The notes: generated from the letters alone by a model not told the origin. DNA of 64,000 nucleotides from Sphingobium sp. AS12 (GCF_019097845.1 NZ_JAHRGM010000024.1:310001-374000); one strand, 5' to 3'. Shown: positions 8,466-17,560, numbered from the stretch's first letter. Numbers and translations: made by a program.

Positions 8466-8927
8466 ATGATGCCCTCGCCCTTTCCCTTGCCCGACCCCAT
8501 GCGCCGTGCGCTGAGCCTTGCCCGCGCTGCCGAGGCGGCGGGCGAGGTGCCGATCGGCGCGGTGGTGACCAGAGATGGCGTCATCATCGGCGAGGGCGAG
8601 AATCGCAACCGCCGCGACCATGATCCCACCGCCCATGCCGAAATCGTCGCGATGCGTGCGGCGGCGATCCATCTCAATGACTTTCGCCTGACCGGCTGCG
8701 ACCTGTGGGTGACGCTGGAGCCCTGCCCGATGTGCGCAGGCGCCATTTCTCACGCCCGGATCGCGCGGCTCTATTATGGCGTGGGCGATCCCAAGGGCGG
8801 AGCTATCGAACAGGGACCGCGCCTCTTCGCCCAGCCGCAATGCCTGCACCGGCCGGAAGTCTATGGCGGCCTCGCCGAAGCCGAAGCCTCAGCGTTGCTG
8901 CGGGATTTTTTTGCCGCCCGGCGCTGA
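8466..8927 (+). CDS. tadA: tRNA-specific adenosine deaminase
   Basis: Converts adenosine 34 to inosine in tRNA-Arg(ACG). 153 residues with the zinc deaminase signature: HAE at 57-59 (His ligand, catalytic Glu) and PCPMC at 86-90 (Cys87, Cys90), plus DPTAHAEI and YYGVGDPKGG typical of TadA rather than cytidine deaminase. The open frame continues upstream through the repeat element, so the start is taken at MMPSPFPLPD. Its 3' end overlaps the convergent gene by 39 bases. Confidence 0.93.
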   Translation: MMPSPFPLPDPMRRALSLARAAEAAGEVPIGAVVTRDGVIIGEGENRNRRDHDPTAHAEIVAMRAAAIHLNDFRLTGCDLWVTLEPCPMCAGAISHARIARLYYGVGDPKGGAIEQGPRLFAQPQCLHRPEVYGGLAEAEASALLRDFFAARR

Positions 8928-10787
8928 ATAATCGATGCGATAGAGCTGATAGGGCAAAGTCATGCCGCTATTCAGCGTCACCGGCACCAGCCAGTTCGGT
9001 ATCATCCCCCGCATCAGGTCCGCATAGAAGCCGCGCGGGCTGCGTGACTGGTAGATCGTGCCTTCGGGGAAATTGGGGCAGACCAGCAAATAGGTGGCAT
9101 GATGCCGCGCCGCGATTCCGCGGAAGGCATCGGCCGGGCCGTCATAGGCATGGTGGATGTCCAGGATCGTCGCGCCGTTGCGATGATAGGGACCGGCCAG
9201 CGCGCTATGATGGGTGGTGGCGATGAGGCGCGGGCCGAGATCGACCATGGTGAAGATGGTGGCGGGGGGCAGCTGATCCAGCACTTCGAGCGCGGGCAGC
9301 GTGCGGCACCGGCCATTGGCCTTCTTGATCGCATCATTGCGGGCGATCGCGGAGGGGCGCCAGGGCTTGGGCTTCGTACCCGTGGCGTCCTGATACAGCT
9401 TCACCGCCTGCGGATAGAGCGGATAGACAAAGGCGATGGCAGCGAGCAGCGCCACCCCTGCCCCGGCTGCGATTCGCACCCGGCGCGTGCCGGTAAAGAT
9501 CGCGCCGATCAGCCGGTGCGCGGCCCAGGCAGCGGGCGGGATCGCCAGCAACTGCGCCGCTGGCCCCGCGCGCAGCTGCCAGAACAGCAGGGCGGTGGAA
9601 AAGAGCATCATGAGGCCCACGGTCGCCCAGGCCCAGAGCCGCTCGGCGTCGCGCCGCGCATCCCACAAGGCCCAGATCAGGCCGATCAGCCCCGCCACCG
9701 GAATCGCCAGCAGCGGCACGACCAGGCTTTGCGCCTGCGCGGTGATCGGCTTCGCCTCACGAATATTGGCGAGCCAGAGCCGCTCCAGTTCGGGCGAAAT
9801 CTGATAGGGGCTGAGGCATTGCGGCCAGTTCAGCCAGAAGAAGGCCGCAACCGCGCCGCCGACGACCATCCCTGCCGCCAGCCGCACCGCCCAGCCGCGT
9901 AAAGGCGCGAGCGAGAGCAGCACCATCCCCGCCGACGCCGCGCCGAACACCGCCACCCAGATCGGCGAGATGGCATCGCAGACCATTTCGCGATTGGCAT
10001 AGCTGGCGAACAGCAGGTAGCAGAGCGATGTCGCGCCACCCAAACTCAGCGCATAGGGCAGCATCCGCCGCTCCGCCCCTTCGCGAAACACCCAACGCAG
10101 CGCGATCAGCCCGCCGCCCGCGGCCAGATAGACGATCATCTCCATGCCGATCGCGATCGACAGCGCGCTGCTGACTCCGGCCATCACCCCACCGCGCAGC
10201 CGGTTGGTGTCGATGACCCCAGCCAGCATCGTCACCGCCAGCGCCAGTTGCCAGCCATGATGGTCGATCCGCATCGGCGCATACATGCCCAGCCCCATCT
10301 GCGCGGCGAGCGGGGCGAGCGCCGCCAGCAACCAGCCGTGCGGCCCGGCCAGCCGTCGCCCGATAAAGCCAAGGCTGAGCATCAGCAGCAAGAGCGGGAT
10401 CAGCGGCGCGATGCCGCAGGCGAGGCGGTCGGCCAGACCCTGATCGACAAAGGCGCGGAAGAAGAGGATCAGCCCGGCGATCGGGATATCGACCAGCCGC
10501 GACCAATGGATATTCGCGCCGCCTGGCGGATCGAGCCGATACTGGCGCAAATCATACCAGCCTTGGCCCGCCAGCCAGTCCTTCACCTGCACATAGCGGA
10601 TATTGTCGTCCGTATCGCTCAGCACCAGCCAGTGGATCGCGGGCCAGCGAGTAGTGACCATTGCGACCGCAATGACGATCCATATGAGGAAGGTCAGCCA
10701 CTTCCAGTGCCGCGCGCTCCACGCCAGCAAGGGGGGAAGGATATGGGTCACCCGCGCGCGCAGGGCATCGGCGCTTTTCAAGCTCAT
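8889..10787 (-). CDS. Polytopic membrane protein, GT-C/STT3-like glycosyltransferase candidate
   Basis: 632 residues with about 12-13 membrane segments. The first periplasmic loop holds SDTDDNIRYVQVKDWLAGQG followed by DPPGGANIHWSRL, an acidic motif arrangement like that of GT-C enzymes, which use lipid-linked sugars; a soluble C-terminal region (DLGPRLIATTHHSALAGPYHR) follows the membrane part. Such proteins in this group are often labelled AcrB-like, which the sequence does not support. Divergent from the gtrA-like gene, 42 bases apart. Membrane topology is clear; the glycosyltransferase role is inference. Confidence 0.65.
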   Translation of the reverse strand: MSLKSADALRARVTHILPPLLAWSARHWKWLTFLIWIVIAVAMVTTRWPAIHWLVLSDTDDNIRYVQVKDWLAGQGWYDLRQYRLDPPGGANIHWSRLVDIPIAGLILFFRAFVDQGLADRLACGIAPLIPLLLLMLSLGFIGRRLAGPHGWLLAALAPLAAQMGLGMYAPMRIDHHGWQLALAVTMLAGVIDTNRLRGGVMAGVSSALSIAIGMEMIVYLAAGGGLIALRWVFREGAERRMLPYALSLGGATSLCYLLFASYANREMVCDAISPIWVAVFGAASAGMVLLSLAPLRGWAVRLAAGMVVGGAVAAFFWLNWPQCLSPYQISPELERLWLANIREAKPITAQAQSLVVPLLAIPVAGLIGLIWALWDARRDAERLWAWATVGLMMLFSTALLFWQLRAGPAAQLLAIPPAAWAAHRLIGAIFTGTRRVRIAAGAGVALLAAIAFVYPLYPQAVKLYQDATGTKPKPWRPSAIARNDAIKKANGRCRTLPALEVLDQLPPATIFTMVDLGPRLIATTHHSALAGPYHRNGATILDIHHAYDGPADAFRGIAARHHATYLLVCPNFPEGTIYQSRSPRGFYADLMRGMIPNWLVPVTLNSGMTLPYQLYRIDYSAPGGKKIPQQR

Positions 10788-10829
10788 CCTCGCCCCCTAA
10801 ACGAGCCGTGGCAAAGCGCAACGGGGACC

Positions 10830-11246
10830 ATGGCCATCATCTACCGACTTTCACCGCAACATCGCGCGCTCTTCTGGCAAATCGTCCGCTATGGCGTGAC
10901 CGGCCTGTTCGTGACGGCGTGTCAGGCAAGCATCTACTGGAGCCTTGCGGCGCTGGCCGGGCTGCATCCGCAACTGGCCAATCTGATCGGCTATGGCGCG
11001 GCGGTGGTGATCGGCTATGTCAGCCACAGCGCCTTTACCTTTCGCGGCCACGGCACCCGCGACAAGGCGGCGGCGCGGGGCTTCCGCTTCGTCACGGTGT
11101 CGCTGGTCAGCTATGCGCTCAACGCCTTGTGGGTGTGGCTATGCGTGACCCGCATGGACTGGCCCGAATGGTCGCCGATCCCGGCGATGATCTTCGTGAC
11201 GCCCGCGGTGATGTTCGGGCTGAACCGGCAATGGGTGTTTCGATAG
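10830..11246 (+). CDS. GtrA-family membrane protein
   Basis: 138 residues with four predicted membrane helices; FWQIVRYGVTGLFVTACQA, NLIGYGAAVVIGYVSHSAFTF and a C-terminal FGLNRQWVFR are the GtrA family pattern. GtrA-like proteins are thought to move or help flip polyprenyl-linked sugars. The start MAIIYRLSPQ follows AACGGGGACC. Its position next to a GT-C-like gene fits a shared role in surface glycan or lipid glycosylation (inferred). Confidence 0.85.
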   Translation: MAIIYRLSPQHRALFWQIVRYGVTGLFVTACQASIYWSLAALAGLHPQLANLIGYGAAVVIGYVSHSAFTFRGHGTRDKAAARGFRFVTVSLVSYALNALWVWLCVTRMDWPEWSPIPAMIFVTPAVMFGLNRQWVFR

Positions 11247-11287
11247 CGTATTGTGCGGGGGATCGCCTGAATTGCACAACCCCTCCA

Positions 11288-11365
11288 CCGTTCGCCCTGA
11301 GCCTGTCGAAGGGCTGCACTTCTTGAAGAGAAGGACAAGGCTTCGACAAGCTCAGCCCGAACGGA
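11288..11365. repeat. Intergenic palindrome, TTCGACAAGCTCAG family, copy 1
   Basis: Starts CCGTTCGCCCTGAGC and ends GCTCAGCCCGAACGG in inverted orientation, with TGTCGAAGG/CTTCGACA inside: a long imperfect hairpin widely scattered in sphingomonad and xanthomonad genomes. Lies between convergent genes and may help end transcription. Confidence 0.8.
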
Positions 11366-11401
11366 CTTTGAACGTTGCCGCAATTTCAAACGGCGTAGAA
11401 A

Positions 11402-12205
11402 TCAGTGAACGAACCGCGCCACCACATCGCGGTAGGAGCGGCTGACCTTCACCTGTGCGCCCGATTCCAGCACCAGGAAACATTCGCCGTTGGTGTGGGG
11501 TTTGACCTGCTTGACCTGGCTCAAATTGACTATGGTGGAGCGATGGACGCGCTGGAAATTGCGAGGGTCCAGGCGCTTTTCCAGATCCTTCATCGTTTCG
11601 CGCAGGATCAATGAGTTGTCGGCGGTGTAGATGCACATATAGTCGCCTGCCGCGTCGATCCGCTCGATCGAATCGACATCAACGCGGAAAATCTGGCCGC
11701 GATCCTTGATGTTGATAAGCTTCTCGAAGCGATTTGAGGCCGGGCCTTCCTCGTCGGCCGCGTTGAAATCGCTCATCGCTTGGGGCGCAACCTCAGCCAG
11801 CACCTCGCGCAATTTCTCCGCTTCCTGCACCTGCCGCTTGTCCGACAGCCGCAAGCGGACCCGGTCGAGCGCGTCGGCCAGACGGCCCTCTTCCACGGGC
11901 TTCAGCAGATAATCGACCGCCTGCGCCTCAAACGCGCGAATCGCGTGATCCATGTAAGCGGTGACGAAGATAAAGAGCGGCGGCTCCACTTCCATGATCC
12001 CCTGCACGACGGAAAAACCGTCAAAGCCCGGCATCTGGATGTCGAGGAACACAAGGTCGGGCTTATGCGTCTTGATGGCGCGGATCGCTTCGCGCCCATT
12101 GTTGCAGGTTTCGATAATTTCGACATCCTCATGCGCTTCCAGACGGAGCATAAGCCCTTGGGTCGCCAGGCTTTCGTCGTCGACGAGGATTGTTCTGATC
12201 GTCAT
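11402..12205 (-). CDS. LytTR-family response regulator
   Basis: 267 residues: receiver domain at 1-120 (DD at 9-10, phospho-acceptor Asp55 in LVFLDIQMPGFDG, Lys in YLLKPVE) and a LytTR DNA-binding domain at about 165-267 (GDYMCIYTADNSLILRETMK, FQRVHRSTIVNL). Its start overlaps the stop of the sensor kinase gene as ATGA, so the two are co-translated and form a LytS/LytR-like pair. Target genes cannot be read from the sequence. Confidence 0.93.
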   Translation of the reverse strand: MTIRTILVDDESLATQGLMLRLEAHEDVEIIETCNNGREAIRAIKTHKPDLVFLDIQMPGFDGFSVVQGIMEVEPPLFIFVTAYMDHAIRAFEAQAVDYLLKPVEEGRLADALDRVRLRLSDKRQVQEAEKLREVLAEVAPQAMSDFNAADEEGPASNRFEKLINIKDRGQIFRVDVDSIERIDAAGDYMCIYTADNSLILRETMKDLEKRLDPRNFQRVHRSTIVNLSQVKQVKPHTNGECFLVLESGAQVKVSRSYRDVVARFVH

Positions 12206-13308
12206 GCGGCCACTTTCGATGAATCTTCCAAATTGAGCGGAATTTCGATGATCACCGAAAAACCGCTGGGACTTGAACGTGTTTCAAAGCTCTGTCGTTC
12301 CCCGAAGGCCTGAATGAGCCGGTCGCGGATATTCGGCAGGCCAACGCCCGTCCCTTCGCTGACGGGAATGTGTGGCTTCATTCCGCCTTCATTCAATCCC
12401 GGCCCACTGTCGGATACGACGATCCGCACATTTTCACCGGCAGGCTGCGCGCTGACCGATATTTCCGCGCCTTCCTCCTTGGGCGTGACGGCATATTTGA
12501 TCGCATTTTCGACCAGCGGCTGGAGCAGCAGCGATGGCAGCCGCGCCTGCCCGACCGCCGGGTCGATGGTGAATACTGGCCGCAGCCGGTCCTCGAACCG
12601 CATCTTCTCAATCTCCAGATAGAGTTTGAGCGTCTCTATCTCCTGCTCGATCGTCACCTGCGCGGTCGGTTCGTTGATGAGGGTGTAGCGCAGGAAGGAG
12701 GACAGGCGCGACAGCATGGCGTTCGCCCGGTCGGTCTGCTTGAGCAGCACCAGCGTCGAGATGGAGTTCAATGTATTGAACAGGAAATGCGGGTTGAGTT
12801 GATAGCGCAGCATCGCCAGCTGCGCGCTCGACGCCTGATTTTCCAGATGGAGCAGCTGATCCGCCTGCTCCTCCACCGTCAGATAGAAGTTGATGGCGTA
12901 ATAGAGGGCGGACCATGCGCCCAGCAGCGTCATCGACAGGTAGAACGCGCCCAGAAACAGTTGCAGCCCGGCCGTTTCGCTACCCTTATTCTGGGTGGAA
13001 AATACCCAGGCGTCGATAAAGGCGACCAGTCCCGCCGCGACCACAACCGTCAGGATCGACACGCCCCAGGTGATGATCGGCTTTTGCCGGAGCAGGAAGC
13101 GGAACATCACCGCGATCAGCAGCGTCACCGAATAGCCGGTAACGGTCGATATCAGCACCGGAACCAGGCTGGAAAGCGGCTGGCCATTGGCGATGGTGGA
13201 CGATCCGCGCAGCAGGAACGCGCCAGCCCAGCCCAGCGATTGCAGGTTCCAGAAAGCGCGATTCTTGTCCGCGAAAAAGGGCTGGGGCTGAAAGGGATGA
13301 ACAGACAT
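12202..13308 (-). CDS. LytS/YehU-type sensor histidine kinase
   Basis: 368 residues. Four predicted membrane segments in the first ~150 residues with little periplasmic loop, then the His_kinase domain (QLNPHFLFNTLNSISTL, with the phospho-acceptor His) and an ATPase domain with LLQPLVENAIKYAV and SGPGLN, GTGVGLPNIRDRL. The start MSVHPFQPQPFF is chosen over a longer frame with an unrelated Arg-rich extension. Autophosphorylates and passes phosphate to the LytTR regulator encoded next; signal unknown. Confidence 0.92.
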   Translation of the reverse strand: MSVHPFQPQPFFADKNRAFWNLQSLGWAGAFLLRGSSTIANGQPLSSLVPVLISTVTGYSVTLLIAVMFRFLLRQKPIITWGVSILTVVVAAGLVAFIDAWVFSTQNKGSETAGLQLFLGAFYLSMTLLGAWSALYYAINFYLTVEEQADQLLHLENQASSAQLAMLRYQLNPHFLFNTLNSISTLVLLKQTDRANAMLSRLSSFLRYTLINEPTAQVTIEQEIETLKLYLEIEKMRFEDRLRPVFTIDPAVGQARLPSLLLQPLVENAIKYAVTPKEEGAEISVSAQPAGENVRIVVSDSGPGLNEGGMKPHIPVSEGTGVGLPNIRDRLIQAFGERQSFETRSSPSGFSVIIEIPLNLEDSSKVAA

Positions 13309-13378
13309 TACGGGCAGCCTAGGCGATTTGAGCCGACGGGTGAAGCCGCCGCGGCTTATCCCCTGCTGCGCCCGCCCG

Positions 13379-13867
13379 TCAGGCGGCGGCAGCGGGTTCC
13401 TCCGCCATCGGCGTGACTTCATCCGGGCACAGCCACACCAGATCGCTCAGTTCCAGCACGCGACCATCATGCGCCTGTATCGTGACCCTGCGGATCGGCA
13501 AGCCATCGCGCCGGTCGGCCAGCACCTGGCAGGACACGGTGCCGCAGCCCCATTTTTCGCCCCACTGGCGCAGCGCGATCATGACGGGGGCCAGTTCCTG
13601 TCCCTTTTCGGTCAGGCGATATTCCACCTTGCGCTTGTCGCACTGCATCGGCTGCCGCAGCATGATGCCATTTTCGACCAGTCGGGAGAGACGGTTCGCC
13701 AATATGTTGCGGGCGATGCCCAGCGTCGACTGAAACTCCTCAAAATGGCGGATTCCCGACAGGGCGCCACGCAGGATGAGGAAGGACCATCGCTCCCCCA
13801 TCGCCTCCAGCGCGGCGGGAAGCGCACATTGTTCGAGATCCTGGGCCAGATTATGTTTCATGATCAT
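13379..13867 (-). CDS. HxlR-family transcriptional regulator
   Basis: About 162 residues. The HxlR winged-helix pattern is clear: CALPAALEAMGERWSFLILR, then FEEFQSTLGIARNILANRLSRLVENGI and YRLTEKGQELAPVM. A C-terminal extension with CGTVSCQVLADRR carries two Cys that might sense redox state (speculative). Start is MIMKHN or MKHN. Transcribed divergently from the (p)ppGpp gene, 105 bases apart. Target unknown. Confidence 0.88.
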   Translation of the reverse strand: MIMKHNLAQDLEQCALPAALEAMGERWSFLILRGALSGIRHFEEFQSTLGIARNILANRLSRLVENGIMLRQPMQCDKRKVEYRLTEKGQELAPVMIALRQWGEKWGCGTVSCQVLADRRDGLPIRRVTIQAHDGRVLELSDLVWLCPDEVTPMAEEPAAAA

Positions 13868-13972
13868 GACTAGATAGCCCAAAGCGGCCAGACTTGCAAA
13901 AGCGCTGTGTATTTAGGGCGAATGGGATTTTTTTGTTGCGCCGCAAGGCACTTCCCACACAATCGGGAAACG

Positions 13973-16078
13973 ATGTTACGCCAGTATGAACTTGTCGAGC
14001 GCGTCAAACGCTATGATCCCAACGCGGATGAAGCGATGATCAACCGCGCCTATGTCTTTTCGGTCCAGAAGCATGGCAGCCAGAAGCGCGCCAGCGGCGA
14101 CCCCTATTTCAGCCACCCGATCGAGGTGGCGGGCATCCTCACCGATTTCGGGCTGGACGACCAGACGATCGTGACCGCGCTGTTGCACGACACGATCGAG
14201 GACACGCTGGTCACCTATGAGGAGATAGAGGCCGCGTTCGGCCCCGACGTCGCGCGCATGGTCGATGGCGTGACCAAGCTGTCGAAGATCGAAGCCATGT
14301 CCGAAAATGAGCGGGCGGCGGAAAATCTGCGCAAGTTCCTGCTCGCCATGTCGGACGATATTCGCGTGCTGCTGGTCAAGCTTGCCGACCGGCTGCACAA
14401 TATGCGCACGCTGCACTTCATCAAAAATCCCGACAAGCGCCGCCGCATCGCCAAGGAGACGATGGATATCTATGCGCCGCTCGCCGAGCGGATTGGCATG
14501 TATGATTTCATGCGCGAAATGCAGCTGCTGGCCTTTCGCGAGATCGAGCCGGAAGCCTATGCCAGCATCACCAAGCGGCTGGAGCAGCTGAAGGAAGGCG
14601 GCCATGACAAGGTTGACCGGATCGGCGCGGAACTGCAATTGCTGCTGGGCGGATCGAACATCCCGGTCACCGTATCGGGGCGCGAAAAACATCCCTTCTC
14701 GATATGGAAGAAGATGCAGGAGCGTCATATCAGCTTTGAACAGCTGACCGACGTGATGGCCTTCCGCGTGATTACCGAGACCGCGGCGGACTGTTACCGC
14801 GCGCTGGGCGTCATCCACCAGACGTTCAAGATGGTGCCGGGCCGGTTCAAGGATTATATTTCCACCCCCAAGCGCAACGGTTACCGCTCGCTCCACACCA
14901 CCGTCATCCATCAGGACAATGCCCGGATCGAGGTGCAGTTGCGCAGCCGCGACATGCACAACGACGCCGAACTGGGGCTGGCGGCGCACTGGGCCTACAA
15001 GCAAAAGGGCGATGCGACCGACCAGAATGCGGCATGGCTGCGCGATCTGGTCGAGATATTGGAACAGAGTCAGGACGCGGACGAGCTGCTCGAACATACG
15101 CGCATGGCGATGTATCAGGACCGCATCTTCGCCTTCTCCCCCAAGGGGGAGCTGCACCAGCTGCCGAAGGGATCGACCCCGGTCGATTTCGCCTATGCGG
15201 TGCATACCTCGCTCGGCAACCAGACGGTCGGCGCGAAGGTCAACGGCCGGGTCGTGCCGCTGCGCACGTCTCTGGAAAATGGCGATCAGGTCGAAATCCT
15301 CAAATCCGCTGGGCAGGAACCGCAGCCCGGCTGGCTGACCTTCGCCATCACTGGCAAGGCGCGCGCGGCGATCCGCCGCTATATCCGGCAGAAGCAGCGC
15401 GGCGAGGAAGTCGCGCTGGGCGAGAAACTCTATGAGGAGATTGTCGGCCGCTTCTCCCATGATTTGGCAAGCGAATTGGGCGACAAGGCTCTCAAGGCCG
15501 CGCTCAAGCGGCTGAAGCTGGACGATCGCGCCGCGCTGATGGTCGCGATCGCCACCCATCGCCTGCTCGATTCGGAAGTCATGGAAGCGCTGGTCCCCGG
15601 TTCCACCACCGGCACCGGCATGGAGGAAGCCCATCCGCGCCAGCACGCGCCCATCTCGATCCGCGGGCTGACGCCGGGGATCGCCTACAGCCTGTCCGAT
15701 TGCTGCCACCCGGTGCCGGGCGACCGCATCGTCGGCATCCGCCGCACCGGCGGCCCGATCGAGGTTCACACCATCGACTGCCGCACGCTGGAGGCGGGGC
15801 AGGATGACGACTGGGTCGACCTGTCCTGGGACAGCAAGTCCAAGGGCGGCACCGCGCGATTGCAGGTCATCGTCAAGAACCAGCCGGGCGCGCTGGCGGC
15901 GGTCACCAACGTGTTCGGCGCGACCAAGGCGAACATCCTCAACCTGCAACTGGTCAACCGCGAAGGCCCGTTCCACACCGACATCATCGACCTGGAAGTC
16001 GCCGACGCCCAGCATCTGATGCGGATATTGTCCGCCCTGCGCGCGCTCGACACAGTGGTGCAGGCGGACAGGGTTTAA
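13973..16078 (+). CDS. Bifunctional (p)ppGpp synthetase/hydrolase
   Basis: The single Rel/SpoT-type enzyme of the window, 701 residues, that makes and degrades the alarmone (p)ppGpp. Order: HD hydrolase (His72-Asp73 in LLHDTIEDT), synthetase (RFKD at 291-294, the form found in bifunctional enzymes; GYRSLHT at 303-309), TGS domain around 385-445 (FSPKGELHQLPKGSTPVDFA), zinc-finger/helical region with DCCHPVPGDRIVGI, and a C-terminal ACT domain (LQVIVKNQPGALAAV). Start MLRQYELVERV is where the family begins. All key motifs are intact. Confidence 0.96.
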   Translation: MLRQYELVERVKRYDPNADEAMINRAYVFSVQKHGSQKRASGDPYFSHPIEVAGILTDFGLDDQTIVTALLHDTIEDTLVTYEEIEAAFGPDVARMVDGVTKLSKIEAMSENERAAENLRKFLLAMSDDIRVLLVKLADRLHNMRTLHFIKNPDKRRRIAKETMDIYAPLAERIGMYDFMREMQLLAFREIEPEAYASITKRLEQLKEGGHDKVDRIGAELQLLLGGSNIPVTVSGREKHPFSIWKKMQERHISFEQLTDVMAFRVITETAADCYRALGVIHQTFKMVPGRFKDYISTPKRNGYRSLHTTVIHQDNARIEVQLRSRDMHNDAELGLAAHWAYKQKGDATDQNAAWLRDLVEILEQSQDADELLEHTRMAMYQDRIFAFSPKGELHQLPKGSTPVDFAYAVHTSLGNQTVGAKVNGRVVPLRTSLENGDQVEILKSAGQEPQPGWLTFAITGKARAAIRRYIRQKQRGEEVALGEKLYEEIVGRFSHDLASELGDKALKAALKRLKLDDRAALMVAIATHRLLDSEVMEALVPGSTTGTGMEEAHPRQHAPISIRGLTPGIAYSLSDCCHPVPGDRIVGIRRTGGPIEVHTIDCRTLEAGQDDDWVDLSWDSKSKGGTARLQVIVKNQPGALAAVTNVFGATKANILNLQLVNREGPFHTDIIDLEVADAQHLMRILSALRALDTVVQADRV

Positions 16079-16086
16079 GGCATCAT

Positions 16087-16184
16087 CCGTTCGGGCTGAG
16101 CGAAGTCGAAGCCTTCACCTGAGCGGAGGCGAAGGCACCTCGCTTCGCTCGGCGGAACCCTTCGACTTCGCTCAGGGCGAACGG
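16087..16184. repeat. Intergenic palindrome, TTCGACAAGCTCAG family, copy 2
   Basis: CCGTTCGGGCTGAGCGAAG at the left and CTTCGCTCAGGGCGAACGG at the right are inverted repeats enclosing further CTTCG/CGAAG units. Lies nine bases past the stop of the (p)ppGpp gene and may act as its terminator. Confidence 0.8.
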
Positions 16185-16234
16185 CGTAAGGAATTTCCGC
16201 GTGACATCGCGCCCCTTCCCCGCTAATGGCCCCG

Positions 16235-16483
16235 CAGCGAACCCCCTGTGGGTTCACCGTCCGAGACAGTTGGTGAGGGGAATGTGCCCCTCTTAATCTC
16301 CAGCCTAGACGGGGAAAAGTTCTTTACCGGACAGGGCATATCGGCCTGTTTCGGGTCTGCCGCCTTCCTTTAAACGGACGAACGGCCAGTCGATCTCTCC
16401 CCTTCGGACTAACATCCCGTGTGCTTGCACGCGGGTTTTTGCCGTTCATCGGGCTTTCCGGTGGACATGAAGTGGAGAATGGC
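16235..16483 (+). promoter_or_regulatory. rplJ leader, L10-type autoregulatory region
   Basis: The long untranslated stretch before rplJ holds several potential stems: GAACCCCCTGTGGGTTC, GAGGGGAATGTGCCCCTC with the neighbouring GAGACAGTTGGTGAGG and CTCTTAATCTCCAGCC, which resemble the L10-L12 binding fold of ribosomal leaders. A strong terminator hairpin follows. Feedback by L10(L12)4 is established for this leader class; its assignment here rests on position and motif resemblance. Together with the repeat this accounts for the 405-base gap before rplJ. Confidence 0.6.
16416..16440 (+). terminator. Attenuator-like terminator in the rplJ leader
   Basis: CCCGTGTGC-TT-GCACGCGGG followed directly by TTTTT: a 9-bp stem with one G-T pair and a U-tract, ending 43 bases before the rplJ ATG and on the coding strand. 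It cannot belong to a gene other than rplJ's own transcript unless the (p)ppGpp message reads this far. Confidence 0.75.
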
Positions 16484-16999
16484 ATGGATCGTAATCAGAA
16501 ATCTGAGGTCGTCACCACGCTGAACGCTACTTTTGCCGACCTGGGTGTTGTCGTGGTCACACGCAACCTGGGCATGACCGTCGCACAGTCGACGGTCCTG
16601 CGGCAGAAGATGCGCGAAGCGGGCGCGTCCTACAAGGTTACGAAGAACAAGCTCGCCAAGATCGCGCTGAAGGACACGCAATACGAAACGATCAGCTCCA
16701 TGCTGACCGGCCCGGTTGCGCTGGCCACCTCGGCCGATCCGGTTGCCGCCGCCAAAGTGGTGATCGATTTCGCCAAGACCAACGACAAACTTGAGATCGT
16801 TGGCGGCGCAATGGGCGGTGTGCTGCTCGATGCAGAGGGCGTCAAGGCGCTCGCATCGATGCCCTCGCTGGACGAACTGCGTGCAAAGATTATCGGCCTC
16901 ATCCAGGCGCCGGCAACCAAGCTCGCTACCGTCATCCAGACGCCGGCTTCGCAGCTCGCTCGTGTCTTCAACGCCTATGCGGAGAAGGAAGCGGCCTGA
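16484..16999 (+). CDS. rplJ: 50S ribosomal protein L10
   Basis: 171-residue stalk base protein: MDRNQKSEVVTTLNATFADL at the start, ASYKVTKNKLAKIALKDT and a C-terminal helix (TVIQTPASQLARVFNAYAE) that binds L7/L12 dimers. The start MDRNQ follows AGTGGAGAATGGC. Paired with rplL, 72 bases further on. rplK-rplA are not upstream and rpoBC do not follow. Confidence 0.97.
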   Translation: MDRNQKSEVVTTLNATFADLGVVVVTRNLGMTVAQSTVLRQKMREAGASYKVTKNKLAKIALKDTQYETISSMLTGPVALATSADPVAAAKVVIDFAKTNDKLEIVGGAMGGVLLDAEGVKALASMPSLDELRAKIIGLIQAPATKLATVIQTPASQLARVFNAYAEKEAA

Positions 17000-17071
17000 T
17001 CGGTTGCAACCAGCTTCCTGTAATCGTTTCAACATATTGCGGGGTTCACCCCGTTCAGAAGGAAAAATATC

Positions 17072-17443
17072 ATGGCAGACATCAACGCACTGGTCGAACA
17101 GCTTTCGGCCCTGACCGTCCTCGAAGCCGCCGACCTGTCGAAGGCGCTGGAAGAAAAGTGGGGCGTTAGCGCCGCTGCCGCCGTCGCCGTCGCCGGCCCG
17201 GCCGCTGCCGCTGCTCCGGCTGCTGAAGAGCAGACCGAATTCGACGTGATCCTGACCGGCGACGGTGGCAAGAAGATCAACGTCATCAAGGAAGTCCGCG
17301 CCATCACCGGTCTGGGCCTGACCGAAGCCAAGACCCTGGTTGAGTCGGCGCCCAAGGCGATCAAGGAAGGCGTGAACAAGGAAGAGGCCGAGAAGGTCAA
17401 GAAGCAGCTTGAAGAAGCCGGCGCGACCGTCGAACTCAAGTAA
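17072..17443 (+). CDS. rplL: 50S ribosomal protein L7/L12
   Basis: 123-residue stalk protein: N-terminal dimerisation helices ([20 protein letters not shown]), Ala/Pro-rich hinge ([17 protein letters not shown]) and the C-terminal factor-binding domain ([20 protein letters not shown]). Preceded by AGAAGGAAAAATATC as ribosome binding site, and followed by a strong terminator. Normal length. Confidence 0.98.
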   Translation: MADINALVEQLSALTVLEAADLSKALEEKWGVSAAAAVAVAGPAAAAAPAAEEQTEFDVILTGDGGKKINVIKEVRAITGLGLTEAKTLVESAPKAIKEGVNKEEAEKVKKQLEEAGATVELK

Positions 17444-17501
17444 TCGGGATGCTTCGTTTCATACGGAGCTGAACGGGCTGGCTTTATGGCTGGCGGATAA
17501 T

Positions 17502-17532
17502 GGGGCGGTGCCGAAAGGTGCCGCCCTTTTTC
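17502..17532 (+). terminator. Terminator of rplJ-rplL
   Basis: GGGGCGGTGCC-GAAA-GGTGCCGCCC followed by TTTTTCT; strong GC stem with tetraloop and U-tract. It shows that transcription does not continue into an rpoB gene. Confidence 0.9.
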
Positions 17533-17560
17533 TGTGTTGGAGCGTCGCGTCCGCACTCCC

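Noticed and set aside
8889..10787. AcrB/RND efflux pump
   Set aside because: The protein has no RND porter domains or length (~1000 residues); topology and motifs fit a GT-C-like enzyme better.
13976..16015. Minus-strand open frame of 679 codons over the (p)ppGpp gene
   Set aside because: Antisense shadow; the plus strand encodes all Rel/SpoT motifs.
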